Origin: Ruminiclostridium cellobioparum subsp. termitidis CT1112
GTDB lineage: Bacteria > Bacillota > Clostridia > Acetivibrionales > DSM-1351
Length of the DNA: 64,000 nucleotides
Assembly (NCBI RefSeq): GCF_000350485.1
Contig: NZ_AORV01000027.1
Coordinates: forward strand, 1-64,000
Reading direction: 5' to 3'
Shown here one piece after another: positions 52,474 to 61,488 of this stretch; position 1 is the first letter of the stretch, and the number at the start of each line of letters is the position of its first letter. The notes below the pieces were generated by a model. That model was not told the DNA's origin. It ran no database searches and saw nothing but the letters and a program-made list of their open reading frames with translations. Both the position numbers and the translations under genes were made by a program.

Positions 52474-54939
52474 CTAATACACTTCTACTTCAACAAAGTG
52501 GTTATATGGATTTACATTGTTTCCATTGACATACAGTCTCACATAACGGGCATTTACAGTGTTGAAGTTAATGGTTTTTCCGCTGCTGCTCTCGGAATAT
52601 TCACTGTCTGTTCCCGCACCGAAGCCGGCACTGTTGTCGTTATCGTTATTGAAAACCGTGGTGACTCCTGTTTTGAAGTCCGGATCATTGGATACCTTGA
52701 CTATGACATCATGGTACTGCCTTCCGTCACCGTAATAGTGCCACTGCTTTATGGTATTTATGTTATAGCTCCGGCCCAGATCGATCTGTATCCACTGCAG
52801 GCCTTCCCCGACACCGGCCAGATTGTAGGTGGCCTTGTCGGCATCGGTAATTACCGAACTGTTTGCTATATACGTGCTTGAGGTCACACTCTTTCCCAGT
52901 GCCACGTTATCGGTGTTGCCTCCGGTGTTCTGATTTACAGTGACTGTTACTGTATTGCTCTGCAAGGTATTTCCGGCTGTATCGGCCACCTCAGCCCTAT
53001 AGGTATAGGTTCCCTGTGCTTTTCCTGCAGCTGGAAAACTGAAGGTTTGTACAGTGGAGGAATTCACTGCAAGGGGTTTGTCCAAAACCGTACTTGTAGC
53101 ATTACCCGCTGTTTCAAACAGCTTCACTCCTGTTGCACTGTTGTATGCCGGAACACTGACCGTGATGTTATAATTGCCGGTATTGTTCGTACTGTCGGCT
53201 GAAACGGCCGGAGCTCTTAAAACAGGAGCCGAGGTCACTGTTACGGTAAGATTGGTGCTCTGTGCGGTGTTTCCCCCCGGATTGGACAATTCAGCCCTGT
53301 AAGTGTAGGTTCCGGCAGGTTTATTTGCCGCCGTATAAGTGAAGGTTTGCACTGCCGGCGAATTTGGCGTAATTGTTTTGCTCAGGACTGCATTTGTGGT
53401 TCCGCCTGCCGTTTCGTACAGTTTGAGGCTGGTTGCACTGTTATTTGCAGGAGCGGTAACAGTTACTGTATAATTGCCGGTATTATTTGCATTGTCTACA
53501 CCAATGGATGCAGGTAGCAAAGTACTTCCGGAGGACTGGGTTACCTGAACAGTGGTGGTCGTGCTCTGGGTAGTTCCCGATGAATTGGACAGGTCGGCTC
53601 TATAACTGTATATTCCATTCCCCTTGCCGTTTACATTATATGTAAAGGTCTGCTCCTGGGAGGAGTTTGGTGAAACTGCCTGTGTTAGCACCCTGCTGCT
53701 GCCTTCATAAATATTTATGGAGGTTGCGGCACTGTTTGGAAGCACCTTTGCAGTTATGGTATAACTGCCGGAATTTACCGGGTTATCCGCTGAAAGTATG
53801 GCAGCCTTTGGTCCGTTATTGGCAGCCGAATTCTTAACGGTGTCTTTTCTGGATACGGAATTATTCCTGTAGTAATTGACATTTGCTTCTGTTTGCGCGG
53901 GAGTCATAAGCTTGTCCTTGGCATAGTACACCCAGTCAACATCCTGGATATAAGCCCTCTGACTGCTGCCTCCAGCCCATACTCCATCTATGAACCATTC
54001 ATTGAAGGACAGGAACATTGGTGTGGTGGGAACATATTTGCCGCTGTGTGAGGCAACCAGAGAACCGTTGATATAATATTTGACCTCCGAGCTGGAGCAC
54101 TGTATTGAGCAGATATACCAGCCGTTGAAGCTCTGGCTTGTAGCCTGGGTCACTCTGTCACTGCCGGTATCCCAGGTAGTGTTCCACATGGTGCTGGTAT
54201 CTTTTCCCCATCCGCCGTTAGGCAGGTATTCAAAGTCCATCTCTCCATAATCGGTACTGTTTGCAAGTGTGTAGGGTGATATTGTATAGAAGGTCTGGAC
54301 CACCTGGTCTCCGTCAGCGCCGTATGCCGGAGCATCGGAAAACTTTACCCTGGCCGAATAGGTTCCGTATAAAAACTGCCGGGGAGCCAAAAGTTCAGCC
54401 TGTACGGTATTATTTCCCTGACCGTTGGTTGTGGCTGTAAGTCTGAGAAGTTTGTCGGACGATTTCTCCGGATTGGGCACAAAGGATACATTGTTTTTGG
54501 ACCATACACAGCCTCCGGGGCCGGGACCTCCTGTCCTGTCACTGACCTCATATCCGAAATCGATTAGTGACTGGTCGGAACTGGTTGAATACATATTAAA
54601 GTCATCAAAAAATACCGCCGGTGAATCGTATCCGCCCGGATTCTCAGCAGGTGCAGGCGGAATGGGCGGTGCCGGAATTATGCACGTCCATGCATTTCCC
54701 AGAACATCCACGGGTTCTTCGTTTACAGTATACCATTTAGCCTGCCAGGTGGCACGATTGTGGGTGACAATACTGTTTGCGGGATATGCTGTGGTTGCAT
54801 TCCATTCGGGGTAAGCTGCCGCACCTGCAGTGTCAGCATTACCTGCCAATGGTATTACCGTAGTAATCAAGCACACAATCATCAAAAGAGTAAATACCTT
54901 TTCAAAACTTGCCCGATGCCTTGAATTAAAAATTCTCAT
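52474..54939 (-). CDS. Secreted multidomain GH16 glucanase with CBM5/12, three Ig-like repeats and F5/8-type (CBM32-like) domain
   Basis: About 821 residues from the ATG at 54939 (AATGGAGGATAG site). Residue numbers here count from that ATG plus five. Signal peptide to about 45 (FTLLMIVCLITTVIPLAGNADTAGAAA); a chitin-type CBM5/12 module 48-92 (YPEWNATTAYPANSIVTHNRATWQAKWYTVNEEP... GNAWTCI); Pro-rich linker; GH16 domain about 112-375 with EMDFE (238-242); three about 95-residue Ig-like repeats (381-673); C-terminal F5/8-type discoidin domain (683-826). No dockerin or anchor was seen, so it is probably free extracellular enzyme. It should start depolymerisation of a beta-glucan for the importer beside it. 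Confidence 0.93.
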   Translation of the reverse strand: MRIFNSRHRASFEKVFTLLMIVCLITTVIPLAGNADTAGAAAYPEWNATTAYPANSIVTHNRATWQAKWYTVNEEPVDVLGNAWTCIIPAPPIPPAPAENPGGYDSPAVFFDDFNMYSTSSDQSLIDFGYEVSDRTGGPGPGGCVWSKNNVSFVPNPEKSSDKLLRLTATTNGQGNNTVQAELLAPRQFLYGTYSARVKFSDAPAYGADGDQVVQTFYTISPYTLANSTDYGEMDFEYLPNGGWGKDTSTMWNTTWDTGSDRVTQATSQSFNGWYICSIQCSSSEVKYYINGSLVASHSGKYVPTTPMFLSFNEWFIDGVWAGGSSQRAYIQDVDWVYYAKDKLMTPAQTEANVNYYRNNSVSRKDTVKNSAANNGPKAAILSADNPVNSGSYTITAKVLPNSAATSINIYEGSSRVLTQAVSPNSSQEQTFTYNVNGKGNGIYSYRADLSNSSGTTQSTTTTVQVTQSSGSTLLPASIGVDNANNTGNYTVTVTAPANNSATSLKLYETAGGTTNAVLSKTITPNSPAVQTFTYTAANKPAGTYTYRAELSNPGGNTAQSTNLTVTVTSAPVLRAPAVSADSTNNTGNYNITVSVPAYNSATGVKLFETAGNATSTVLDKPLAVNSSTVQTFSFPAAGKAQGTYTYRAEVADTAGNTLQSNTVTVTVNQNTGGNTDNVALGKSVTSSTYIANSSVITDADKATYNLAGVGEGLQWIQIDLGRSYNINTIKQWHYYGDGRQYHDVIVKVSNDPDFKTGVTTVFNNDNDNSAGFGAGTDSEYSESSSGKTINFNTVNARYVRLYVNGNNVNPYNHFVEVEVY
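52936..53814 (-). repeat. Three tandem coding repeats (Ig-like) in the GH16 gene
   Basis: Each repeat is about 285 nt and carries the pattern NxGxYxITVxxPxNSATxxKLxET ... NSxxVQTFxY ... GTYTYRAELSN. Repeats 2 and 3 are closest; repeat 1 is more diverged. Confidence 0.85.
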
Positions 54940-55333
54940 ACTACTATCCTCCATTCTCCAAACAATAATTTAACACTAGCATTAAAGTGCCTGTTCTCCT
55001 TTTACTTTTATACTACCTCAATAGGTCCGGTTTTTATATGAACCAGAATTAGATAATATATTTAAAAAAATGCAAAAAAAATAAGAAGTTTGTATAAACT
55101 TCTTTGAGTTCTGGTTTTAATCCATAAACAACTAATTACAATCCATATAATTACTTTTATGTATTATTAAGCTAACACATTCAAACTGATTTAACGCGTT
55201 GTGCAAGTTAATTTAATTTTTGCTTTACCTGTGTAATTTTTTTATATCAACTGGTAACTTCCGTACTAACTTCATGCAATAAGGACGCACCCAAAACAAA
55301 GTTTCAATTAGCACAAACACACAAAGTTTTATG
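54940..55333. other. Gene-free region between the YesN and secreted GH16 genes
   Basis: It contains the response-regulator terminator (55072-55104), AT-rich DNA and, nearer the GH16 gene, the probable GH16 promoter (a TATAAA occurs near 55008, without a convincing -35). The palindrome found at copies A-C is not present here. Confidence 0.4.
55072..55104 (-). terminator. Intrinsic terminator after the second YesM/YesN pair
   Basis: AAGAAGTTT-GTAT-AAACTTCTT, perfect 9-bp arms, followed on the minus strand by ATTTTTTTTGC. It lies about 230 nt after the response-regulator stop codon. Confidence 0.85.
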
Positions 55334-56746
55334 CTATTCTTTGTGCCTGAATTGTCCGGGCGTTACTCCGGTGGTTTTTTTAAAAACTCTGATAAAGTAA
55401 AAATAGTCCGAATATCCGCATTTTGCAGCTATTTCGCCCTGGGAGTATTCCGTCTTCTGCAGAAGCTCCTTTGCATAATTCATTCTCATTTTAGTAATAT
55501 AATCGGTGAAGGTCATTCCCAGCTCTTTTCTGAAAAGCTGACTTATATAGTTTGGATTGATGACAAAATCCTGGGCCAGACTTCTGATGGATATATCCTT
55601 GAAAAAGTTTTGATTTATGTAATTGATGATCTTCTTAAAATACTCATTGCGTACTTCATCTGTAAGAACATTAATGTTAGTTCCCATAAACCCTGTAATT
55701 TTTTCTTTTATATATTCAACCATGGTATACATATCTATAAATAAATAACATAGATCATCAAAGTTATAGACATATTCCTCATAACAGTCCTCGCCCAGAT
55801 TCCTGATACTGAATTTAACATAGCTGTTGAAAATATTCATGGCATGCTTTATTGACAGCCTGCCGTCAACAGCGTTTTTATAAAAATTGTCCAGATGCCT
55901 GACCAGTTCGCTTAAATCCATCTTTGTAAAAGCATTTTCATATTTTACCATTAAAGTCTCAATATCAATATTATTGCCGTTAATTCCGTTAGTAATTTTT
56001 CTGGTACCGGTGGTGAAAAACTGATATGCCAGTGTAAAGGCCTCGTCTATGTATTTCCTCATGCTAAATGCGGAGTACGCTCCTTCGTATATTCCGACAC
56101 CCTTGACCCCTTCCGGAATTGTTTCAATACTGTGGGCTATGCTGCTGAAGTCCTCGTATTTTCCAATATAAATTGTTTTACTGCTTCCTGTCTTTATAGC
56201 GGTATATTGCTTATTTTCAAAGGTAAGCTCCTTGCCTATGGAAGCAACAATAACAATCTTGTCACCCTCGGCTATTCCATTGGATGTGAAGTATGAGTCC
56301 AACTGGTGCCGGGCTTCGGGGGTTTCTTCCTCCAGCAGAGGAATTATGTCGGGCTTTTCTTTTCTTCCGCCATTGATAAGTATTTTGGCGGCCTTCTTGA
56401 GAACTTTAGTGATCTCTTCATCATCAAAGGGTTTCAGGCAATACCCCACAGCCCCGTAGTCAAGAGCCTTTCTGGCATATGCAAATTCCGCATATCCGCT
56501 TATAACAACAAACAGAATATCCTTGTGAATTGCCTGGATATTTTTGATAAGCTCAAGTCCGCTCATGCCCGGCATGCGAATGTCGGTAAAAACAAGGTCC
56601 GGTTTTATCCGGCAAATCTTCTCATAGGCCTCAACACCGTCCCTGGCACTGCCTGCAACTTCAAAGCCGCAGCTGTTCCAGTCAGTGCCCATAAGCAGGC
56701 TTTTAACAATAAACTCCTCATCATCAACAATCAAAACCTTATACAT
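55334..56746 (-). CDS. YesN-type response regulator with AraC DNA-binding domain (second system)
   Basis: About 470 residues. Receiver MYKVLIVDDEEFIVKSLLMGTDW with phospho-acceptor Asp in KPDLVFTDIRMPGMSGLEL (near 55) and the Lys in YCLKPFDDEE; middle region; C-terminal double helix-turn-helix (SIRSLAQDFVINPNYISQLFRKELGMTFTDYITKMRMNYAKELLQKTEYSQGEIAAKCGYSDYFYFIRVFKKTTGVTPGQFRHKE). The ATG at 56746 follows GCGGAGGG, 27 nt after the kinase stop. Probable activator of the beta-glucan genes. Confidence 0.93.
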   Translation of the reverse strand: MYKVLIVDDEEFIVKSLLMGTDWNSCGFEVAGSARDGVEAYEKICRIKPDLVFTDIRMPGMSGLELIKNIQAIHKDILFVVISGYAEFAYARKALDYGAVGYCLKPFDDEEITKVLKKAAKILINGGRKEKPDIIPLLEEETPEARHQLDSYFTSNGIAEGDKIVIVASIGKELTFENKQYTAIKTGSSKTIYIGKYEDFSSIAHSIETIPEGVKGVGIYEGAYSAFSMRKYIDEAFTLAYQFFTTGTRKITNGINGNNIDIETLMVKYENAFTKMDLSELVRHLDNFYKNAVDGRLSIKHAMNIFNSYVKFSIRNLGEDCYEEYVYNFDDLCYLFIDMYTMVEYIKEKITGFMGTNINVLTDEVRNEYFKKIINYINQNFFKDISIRSLAQDFVINPNYISQLFRKELGMTFTDYITKMRMNYAKELLQKTEYSQGEIAAKCGYSDYFYFIRVFKKTTGVTPGQFRHKE

Positions 56747-56773
56747 ACACCCTCCGCCTCTTCTATCACACAT

Positions 56774-58573
56774 TTAAACCCCTATCCCCGGAATGGTAAT
56801 TGTGACTCTTGTGCCCTCACCCTTCCTGCTTTCAATATTCAACCCATGTTGGATTCCGTATGTAAGCTTCAATCTATTATTTACATTATATATACCTATG
56901 CTGTCACCCATGGTTCTGTCCTGTTTTTGTTCAGATAATATATGAGGAGATTCGGCCAGCTTGAGTTTTATGCTGTCAAGCTTTGCCTGATCTATTCCCA
57001 GACCGTTGTCCTCCACCCATATGAGAAGCTTGCCGTCTTCGAACTTACTTCCCACCCACAGAATACCCTTATCCCTTTTTGGCTCAATTCCATGGTAGAT
57101 GGCATTTTCCACAAGGGGCTGCAAAATCATTTTGAGAATATCTGCATCCAGTGTCCTCTCCTCAAAATCAAAGTTGGCTTCAAGTCTGCTGCCGAATCTT
57201 ATTATGTGTATCTGAATGTAAGCACGGATAATGTTGATTTCATCGTTCAACTTCACAATATTTGACCCGTTTGCACTATACCGGAATATAAGCGCCAGCG
57301 CCTTTGACATCTCATACAGTTTGTCCACACCCTCTTCAAGAGATATGCCCTTCATAACCTCCAGCGTGTTATACAGGAAATGGGGATTTATCTGGCTTCT
57401 CAGATATGCAAGCTCGGCCTTGTCCTTCTGCAGTTCCACCTCGTAGAGCTTTGAGCTGGTTTCAAACAGACGCCTGGTCAGGTTATTTATTTCATTCATC
57501 ATACTGTTAAACTCATATTCCAGAATATTTATTTCCGAGCTTCCCTCAAGTTTTACCTTCTTCCTCAGATCCTTTATACTTCCTGATTTAATATTGTTCA
57601 TAAAGAATATGAGTTTCTGAATGGGCTTTGTAATATTATTTATTGTGAAAAAGAATAAAAGACATATTATGATTATGGACATGGAAAAAATTTTAAGTAT
57701 CCTGGCCCTTGTTTGATCAATCTCCGAAAACAACTGTTTTTCCTGAACAAAGCTTACTATTTTGCCCTCGATTTCAGGAATATTACTCACATTAACAATG
57801 TATTTGTACCCGTTTATTTCAATAATCTGCTGGGAGGAACTGTTTTTCTGGTTGAACAGCAAATCCTTGATCCCCTGGTTGTTGTTAATGCCCAGCGGGT
57901 CTTTAGGTGCATACAGCATCCCGTTTTTATCCATCAGGTAATATTTGATTTCGGTATTGTTTGATATTTTGTTTATTTCATTGAAAATGGAGTTTAGATC
58001 AACCATTATTGAGGTAAAGCCAAGCTTTTTGGCAAAAGATTCGGAATCGTAGGAGGAGTAAAAGTACATCCCGAACATGAAGAACATTTTACTGTCCTTA
58101 TTGAATATATTCAGCTTTTCAAAGCCGGTATTATAGATTTTCCCATCGTCGGGAACCGACTTCATAAGATCCCGTACAACATCATAATTGCCGTTCATTG
58201 TAAAATACTTTCCGTTCTCACCGATTATAGCAATATCAAATATGTCCTTCTTGATATTTACCATGTTACCTGCCATAACCGTCAGAGCCTGTCCTGCAGT
58301 GTAGGAATCCATCAGGGAATTGCTTGAATATATTTTTTGTGTATTTGTATCATATCCGATATTCTGCAGGATGCTTCTCAATTCCTGTGTGTATCTTGCA
58401 ACACTATACTGGATGGTTGAAGTCATTTCGGCGGTATAATTCTTATTTTTTCTTACCATTATATCCGAAATGCTATAGTAAGACTGGGACAATATGGCTA
58501 TCAATACAATCAGAGTCAGCACTCCGTTAATTATAAGCTGCGTGGTAATGGGTAATTTTTTAAAAAACCTCAT
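56774..58573 (-). CDS. YesM-type sensor histidine kinase (second system)
   Basis: About 599 residues. Membrane helices near 14-34 and 295-315 flank an extracellular sensor; then HAMP (NITKPIQKLIFFMNNIKSGSIKDLRKKVKLEGSSEINILEYEF), His_kinase motif SQINPHFLYNTLEVMKGISLEEG (His in PHFLYN), and ATPase motifs VENAIYHGIEPKRDKGILWVG and WVEDNGLGI. The ATG at 58573 follows TGGGAGGGAA; the frame's earlier TTG lies before that site. Upstream is the third palindromic element (copy C). Confidence 0.93.
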   Translation of the reverse strand: MRFFKKLPITTQLIINGVLTLIVLIAILSQSYYSISDIMVRKNKNYTAEMTSTIQYSVARYTQELRSILQNIGYDTNTQKIYSSNSLMDSYTAGQALTVMAGNMVNIKKDIFDIAIIGENGKYFTMNGNYDVVRDLMKSVPDDGKIYNTGFEKLNIFNKDSKMFFMFGMYFYSSYDSESFAKKLGFTSIMVDLNSIFNEINKISNNTEIKYYLMDKNGMLYAPKDPLGINNNQGIKDLLFNQKNSSSQQIIEINGYKYIVNVSNIPEIEGKIVSFVQEKQLFSEIDQTRARILKIFSMSIIIICLLFFFTINNITKPIQKLIFFMNNIKSGSIKDLRKKVKLEGSSEINILEYEFNSMMNEINNLTRRLFETSSKLYEVELQKDKAELAYLRSQINPHFLYNTLEVMKGISLEEGVDKLYEMSKALALIFRYSANGSNIVKLNDEINIIRAYIQIHIIRFGSRLEANFDFEERTLDADILKMILQPLVENAIYHGIEPKRDKGILWVGSKFEDGKLLIWVEDNGLGIDQAKLDSIKLKLAESPHILSEQKQDRTMGDSIGIYNVNNRLKLTYGIQHGLNIESRKGEGTRVTITIPGIGV

Positions 58574-58598
58574 ATTCCCTCCCAATGGGTAACTCAGT

Positions 58599-58662
58599 AT
58601 TATAACTTATAACCTTTGCGCGTTTCAACGAGGCAAAGATGGAGGACATCTATTGTCTCGTT
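58599..58662 (-). promoter_or_regulatory. Promoter and palindromic element of the second YesM gene (copy C)
   Basis: AACGAGGCAA (58627-58636) and TTGTCTCGTT (58653-58662) are inverted arms with one mismatch, around GATGGAGGACATC. On the minus strand TTGAAA (58623-58628), an 18-nt spacer and TATAAT (58599-58604) follow, so the palindrome lies just upstream of a usable -35. Confidence 0.55.
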
Positions 58663-58743
58663 ATGTTTAGTATATCATATCAGTTCAGCGGAGTTTATTA
58701 CAACCTGTATGTCGGCATAATTTTCCTTAACATTCATTGGGAG

Positions 58744-58781
58744 GGCATAAAAATATTACTGCCCGGCAATCGGACAGCAAT
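58744..58781 (-). terminator. Intrinsic terminator of the sugar-acid operon
   Basis: ATTGCTGTCC and GGGCAGTAAT pair over 10 bp (two G-T) with a 7-nt loop, then ATATTTTTATG on the minus strand, about 35 nt after the phosphotriesterase-like gene. Confidence 0.78.
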
Positions 58782-58814
58782 AAAAAACTTTATATCCGTA
58801 TAGTGTTATCAATA

Positions 58815-59768
58815 TCAGGCGACTCTCATTGACAGAGCTTTTGCAGGATTCTCACAGGTCAATTTATTTATCTCCTGCCTTGATATGCCTGCATTAAGCA
58901 TCTTAAATATAAAATCATTGAGAATGTAGTCCAGTCCAATCATTCCGCCATAGCTTGACAGGCGCTGGTTTGTGGTATCGAGACCAATCAGGATATGTGA
59001 AGCGTATCCGGTACCAATAAGTTTCAGGAGCAATTCTATTTCTTTTTCATCACTGTGGTACTTAGGTCTTCCGATGGTATCATACTCCAGAAAAACCCCG
59101 GCCTGAACCATCTCAATATGAAAGGAGGGATCATAAAATGCACGGTCCAGGTGGCATAATATAATACCGGATGCAGGAACCTTTAAATCGGTAAGAAACC
59201 GTACCACGCTTAATGCATCATTTCTGTTCTCCATATGACACATGACAGGTGCACCCGTCAGCAGCGAAGCTTCTGCTGCCGAGGAAAACAGTTTTTTGTG
59301 TTTATCGTCCACACCGTTCCCCTCAGCTGCCGTCTTAATGATTCCAGCCTTAGCGTCGGTCCTTAGCAGGGGCTCTCCGGAGTCGCCGTCAGCAAACATT
59401 CCGATTTGTATTTCGTCCAGGAACAGCTGTGTCAATTGGTTCTGACTTATTTTATAAATCCAATGGTCAGCTTCATAGAACACAAGTTTATGAAATCCGG
59501 TAGATGCAATAATATTAACTCCCGAAGCTTGTGATGCTCTCAGGAGATAATCGGCCATCCTTCCGCAGCCCACAGGCTGGGCATCCACAATGCCTCTCCC
59601 GCCCGACTCTTTGTACAGGAGCAGTTCCCGGGTCGACTTATCCAGGTCATCCATATATAGTGCCCGGTTGATATCATAGGATTTGCCCCTTCGTATAAAC
59701 AAATGCTCATGACACTGGCAATAACCCAACTCATGCCGGTTTATACTGCCTGATACTGTTTGGATCAT
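58815..59768 (-). CDS. Phosphotriesterase-like metal-dependent hydrolase, possible sugar lactonase
   Basis: 317 residues, amidohydrolase barrel of the PTE family. Metal ligands can be placed: HxH in CQCHEHLFI (near 20), the bridging Lys in AGIIKTAAEG (near 147), His in APVMCHMENRND and in ILCHLDRAFYD, and the late Asp in ILIGLDTTNQR. Bacterial PTE-like enzymes are often lactonases rather than organophosphate hydrolases. As the last gene of a sugar-acid operon, lactone opening is the likely activity (inference). It begins 4 nt after the aldolase stop. Confidence 0.85.
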   Translation of the reverse strand: MIQTVSGSINRHELGYCQCHEHLFIRRGKSYDINRALYMDDLDKSTRELLLYKESGGRGIVDAQPVGCGRMADYLLRASQASGVNIIASTGFHKLVFYEADHWIYKISQNQLTQLFLDEIQIGMFADGDSGEPLLRTDAKAGIIKTAAEGNGVDDKHKKLFSSAAEASLLTGAPVMCHMENRNDALSVVRFLTDLKVPASGIILCHLDRAFYDPSFHIEMVQAGVFLEYDTIGRPKYHSDEKEIELLLKLIGTGYASHILIGLDTTNQRLSSYGGMIGLDYILNDFIFKMLNAGISRQEINKLTCENPAKALSMRVA

Positions 59769-59772
59769 AAAA

Positions 59773-60417
59773 TCATTCCCTCGCCAGTTTGATTCTTTTA
59801 ATAAATTCTTCAGCAGTCCGGGCTATTGCATCAAAATCACCTGTCCTGGCACCTGCTGTCAGACTGCCTCCTGCGCCCACAGCTACGGCTCCTGCCTTGA
59901 TCCATTCCGCAACATTTTCAGCACTGACTCCCCCTGTAGGCATAAGCTGTGCATGGGGCAGAGGTCCCTTGATTGCTTTTATGATCTTAGGTCCGAACAA
60001 TTCTCCGGGGAATATCTTCACAATTTCGGCACCTGCCTCCATACATTGCACCGTCTCCTTTATTGTCATTGCTCCCGGAATATAAGCTATGTTATATCTC
60101 CCGCATAATTTCGCTGTTTCGGAATCGAAGCAGGGACTTACAATGTATTGTGCACCAGACAATATGGCTATTCTGGCAGTTTCCGAATCCAGCACTGTTC
60201 CTGCGCCGATAAGTACTTTTGAGGCATCATAGCCGGCTGTCAATTCTTTAATTATATTTTCAGCACCCGGTACGGTAAAAGTTATTTCAATTGAAGTAAC
60301 ACCGCCCTTGACACAGGCCTCAATTATTTTTGAAGCCTCCCCGGCACTTTCTGCTCTTATGACGGCAACCAGTCCGGCCTCTTTAATACTTTTGATAATT
60401 TCACTTTTTGTTTTCAT
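59773..60417 (-). CDS. eda: KDPG/KHG-type aldolase
   Basis: 214 residues, class I aldolase cleaving 2-keto-3-deoxy-6-phosphogluconate (or a related keto acid) to pyruvate and glyceraldehyde-3-phosphate. Seen: AVIRAESAGEASKIIEACVKGGVTSIEITFTVPGA, LIGAGTVLDSETARIAILSGAQYIVSPCFD, and the Schiff-base Lys in AEIVKIFPGELFGP, then LMPTGGVSAENVAEWI. The ATG at 60417 follows TGGAGGG. It follows the dehydrogenase gene by about 70 nt in the same operon. The exact keto acid is not decidable from sequence. Confidence 0.93.
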   Translation of the reverse strand: MKTKSEIIKSIKEAGLVAVIRAESAGEASKIIEACVKGGVTSIEITFTVPGAENIIKELTAGYDASKVLIGAGTVLDSETARIAILSGAQYIVSPCFDSETAKLCGRYNIAYIPGAMTIKETVQCMEAGAEIVKIFPGELFGPKIIKAIKGPLPHAQLMPTGGVSAENVAEWIKAGAVAVGAGGSLTAGARTGDFDAIARTAEEFIKRIKLARE

Positions 60418-60490
60418 AATACCCTCCACACGTTACTGGAATCTTTCGAGCCTCCAGCATGCAATATGCTCGAAACGGCTTGAAAGTTAA

Positions 60491-61462
60491 CTATTTTTGT
60501 ATATAACACCCGTTTACAATAAAACGGCAGTCCTTCCCTGACAGGATATCTATCACGTTCTGCGCCGACATCAGAGCCATCTTTTCAACTGCCTCACTGG
60601 TATGTGCTCCGGCGTGGGGTGTTGCTATTACATTATCAAATTCAAACAGAGGGGATATTCCCGGAGGTTCCTTATCGAATGCATCCAGGCCCATCCCTCC
60701 GATTTTTCCCGATTTCAATCCGTCATATGCTGCCTGCTCATTTATGAGGCCGCCTCTTGAAGTATTAATAATAATTACTCCGTCCTTCATCCGGCTAATG
60801 GCATTTTCATCTATGATATTAAGAGTGCTTTCTGTAATTGGAAGATGTAAAGATATGAAATCAGACTGGCTTATTACTTCTTGCAAAGTACATTTCCTGA
60901 TATTGTGTTCATTTGCAAAATTCTCATCAAAATAGGGATCATAGGCAAGGATATTCATTGAAAACCCCCTGGCGCGCAGTGCCACTGCTTTTCCTATGGC
61001 TCCGAGCCCAAGAATCCCCATTGTCTTTTTGAATATTTCCTTGCCGGAGGTTCTGGGCCATTTTTCAGTTTTAACCTGGGAATCCAGAAAGGTTATTTTC
61101 CTGGCAACAGCTATCATCAGCCCTATTGCCATATCTGCAACCGATTCCGAGTTGGCGCCCGGTGTGTTTGCAACAAGGATACCTCTTTCTCCGGCCGCCC
61201 TGATATCAACTCTTTCAAAACCGACTCCGTATCTGGAAATTACTTTTAAACTATCCGGAGCTTTTTTTATTACATTTTCAGTTATATAATCAAGACCCGC
61301 AATATACCCGTCAACACCATCCAGCAGCGGAATCAGTTCTTCTTCAGTCAGCGGATGGCCATAGGGATTGAATACGACCTCATCGGCAAAATCCTCTATC
61401 AGCCTGACAGCTTCAGAATTTTTATTGTTTCCTAATGAAGTCGGTGTAACCAAAATCTTCAT
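60491..61462 (-). CDS. D-2-hydroxyacid dehydrogenase (SerA/phosphoglycerate dehydrogenase-like)
   Basis: About 323 residues. NAD-binding GILGLGAIGKAVALRARGF (near 145) and the catalytic set Arg in INTSRGGLINEQAAYDGL, Glu in DAFDKEPPG, His in IATPHAGAHTSEA. No C-terminal ACT domain, so it is unlikely to be the serine-pathway enzyme. In this operon it may interconvert a keto and hydroxy sugar acid. The ATG at 61462 follows AAAAGGGTGAG, about 26 nt after the isomerase gene. Confidence 0.9.
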   Translation of the reverse strand: MKILVTPTSLGNNKNSEAVRLIEDFADEVVFNPYGHPLTEEELIPLLDGVDGYIAGLDYITENVIKKAPDSLKVISRYGVGFERVDIRAAGERGILVANTPGANSESVADMAIGLMIAVARKITFLDSQVKTEKWPRTSGKEIFKKTMGILGLGAIGKAVALRARGFSMNILAYDPYFDENFANEHNIRKCTLQEVISQSDFISLHLPITESTLNIIDENAISRMKDGVIIINTSRGGLINEQAAYDGLKSGKIGGMGLDAFDKEPPGISPLFEFDNVIATPHAGAHTSEAVEKMALMSAQNVIDILSGKDCRFIVNGCYIQK

Positions 61463-61488
61463 AAACTCACCCTTTTCATATTCAATTT

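Noticed and set aside
58815-59768. Calling the PTE-like gene an organophosphate hydrolase
   Set aside because: The family fold is clear but context is sugar-acid catabolism; lactonase-type activity is more plausible and the substrate is left open.
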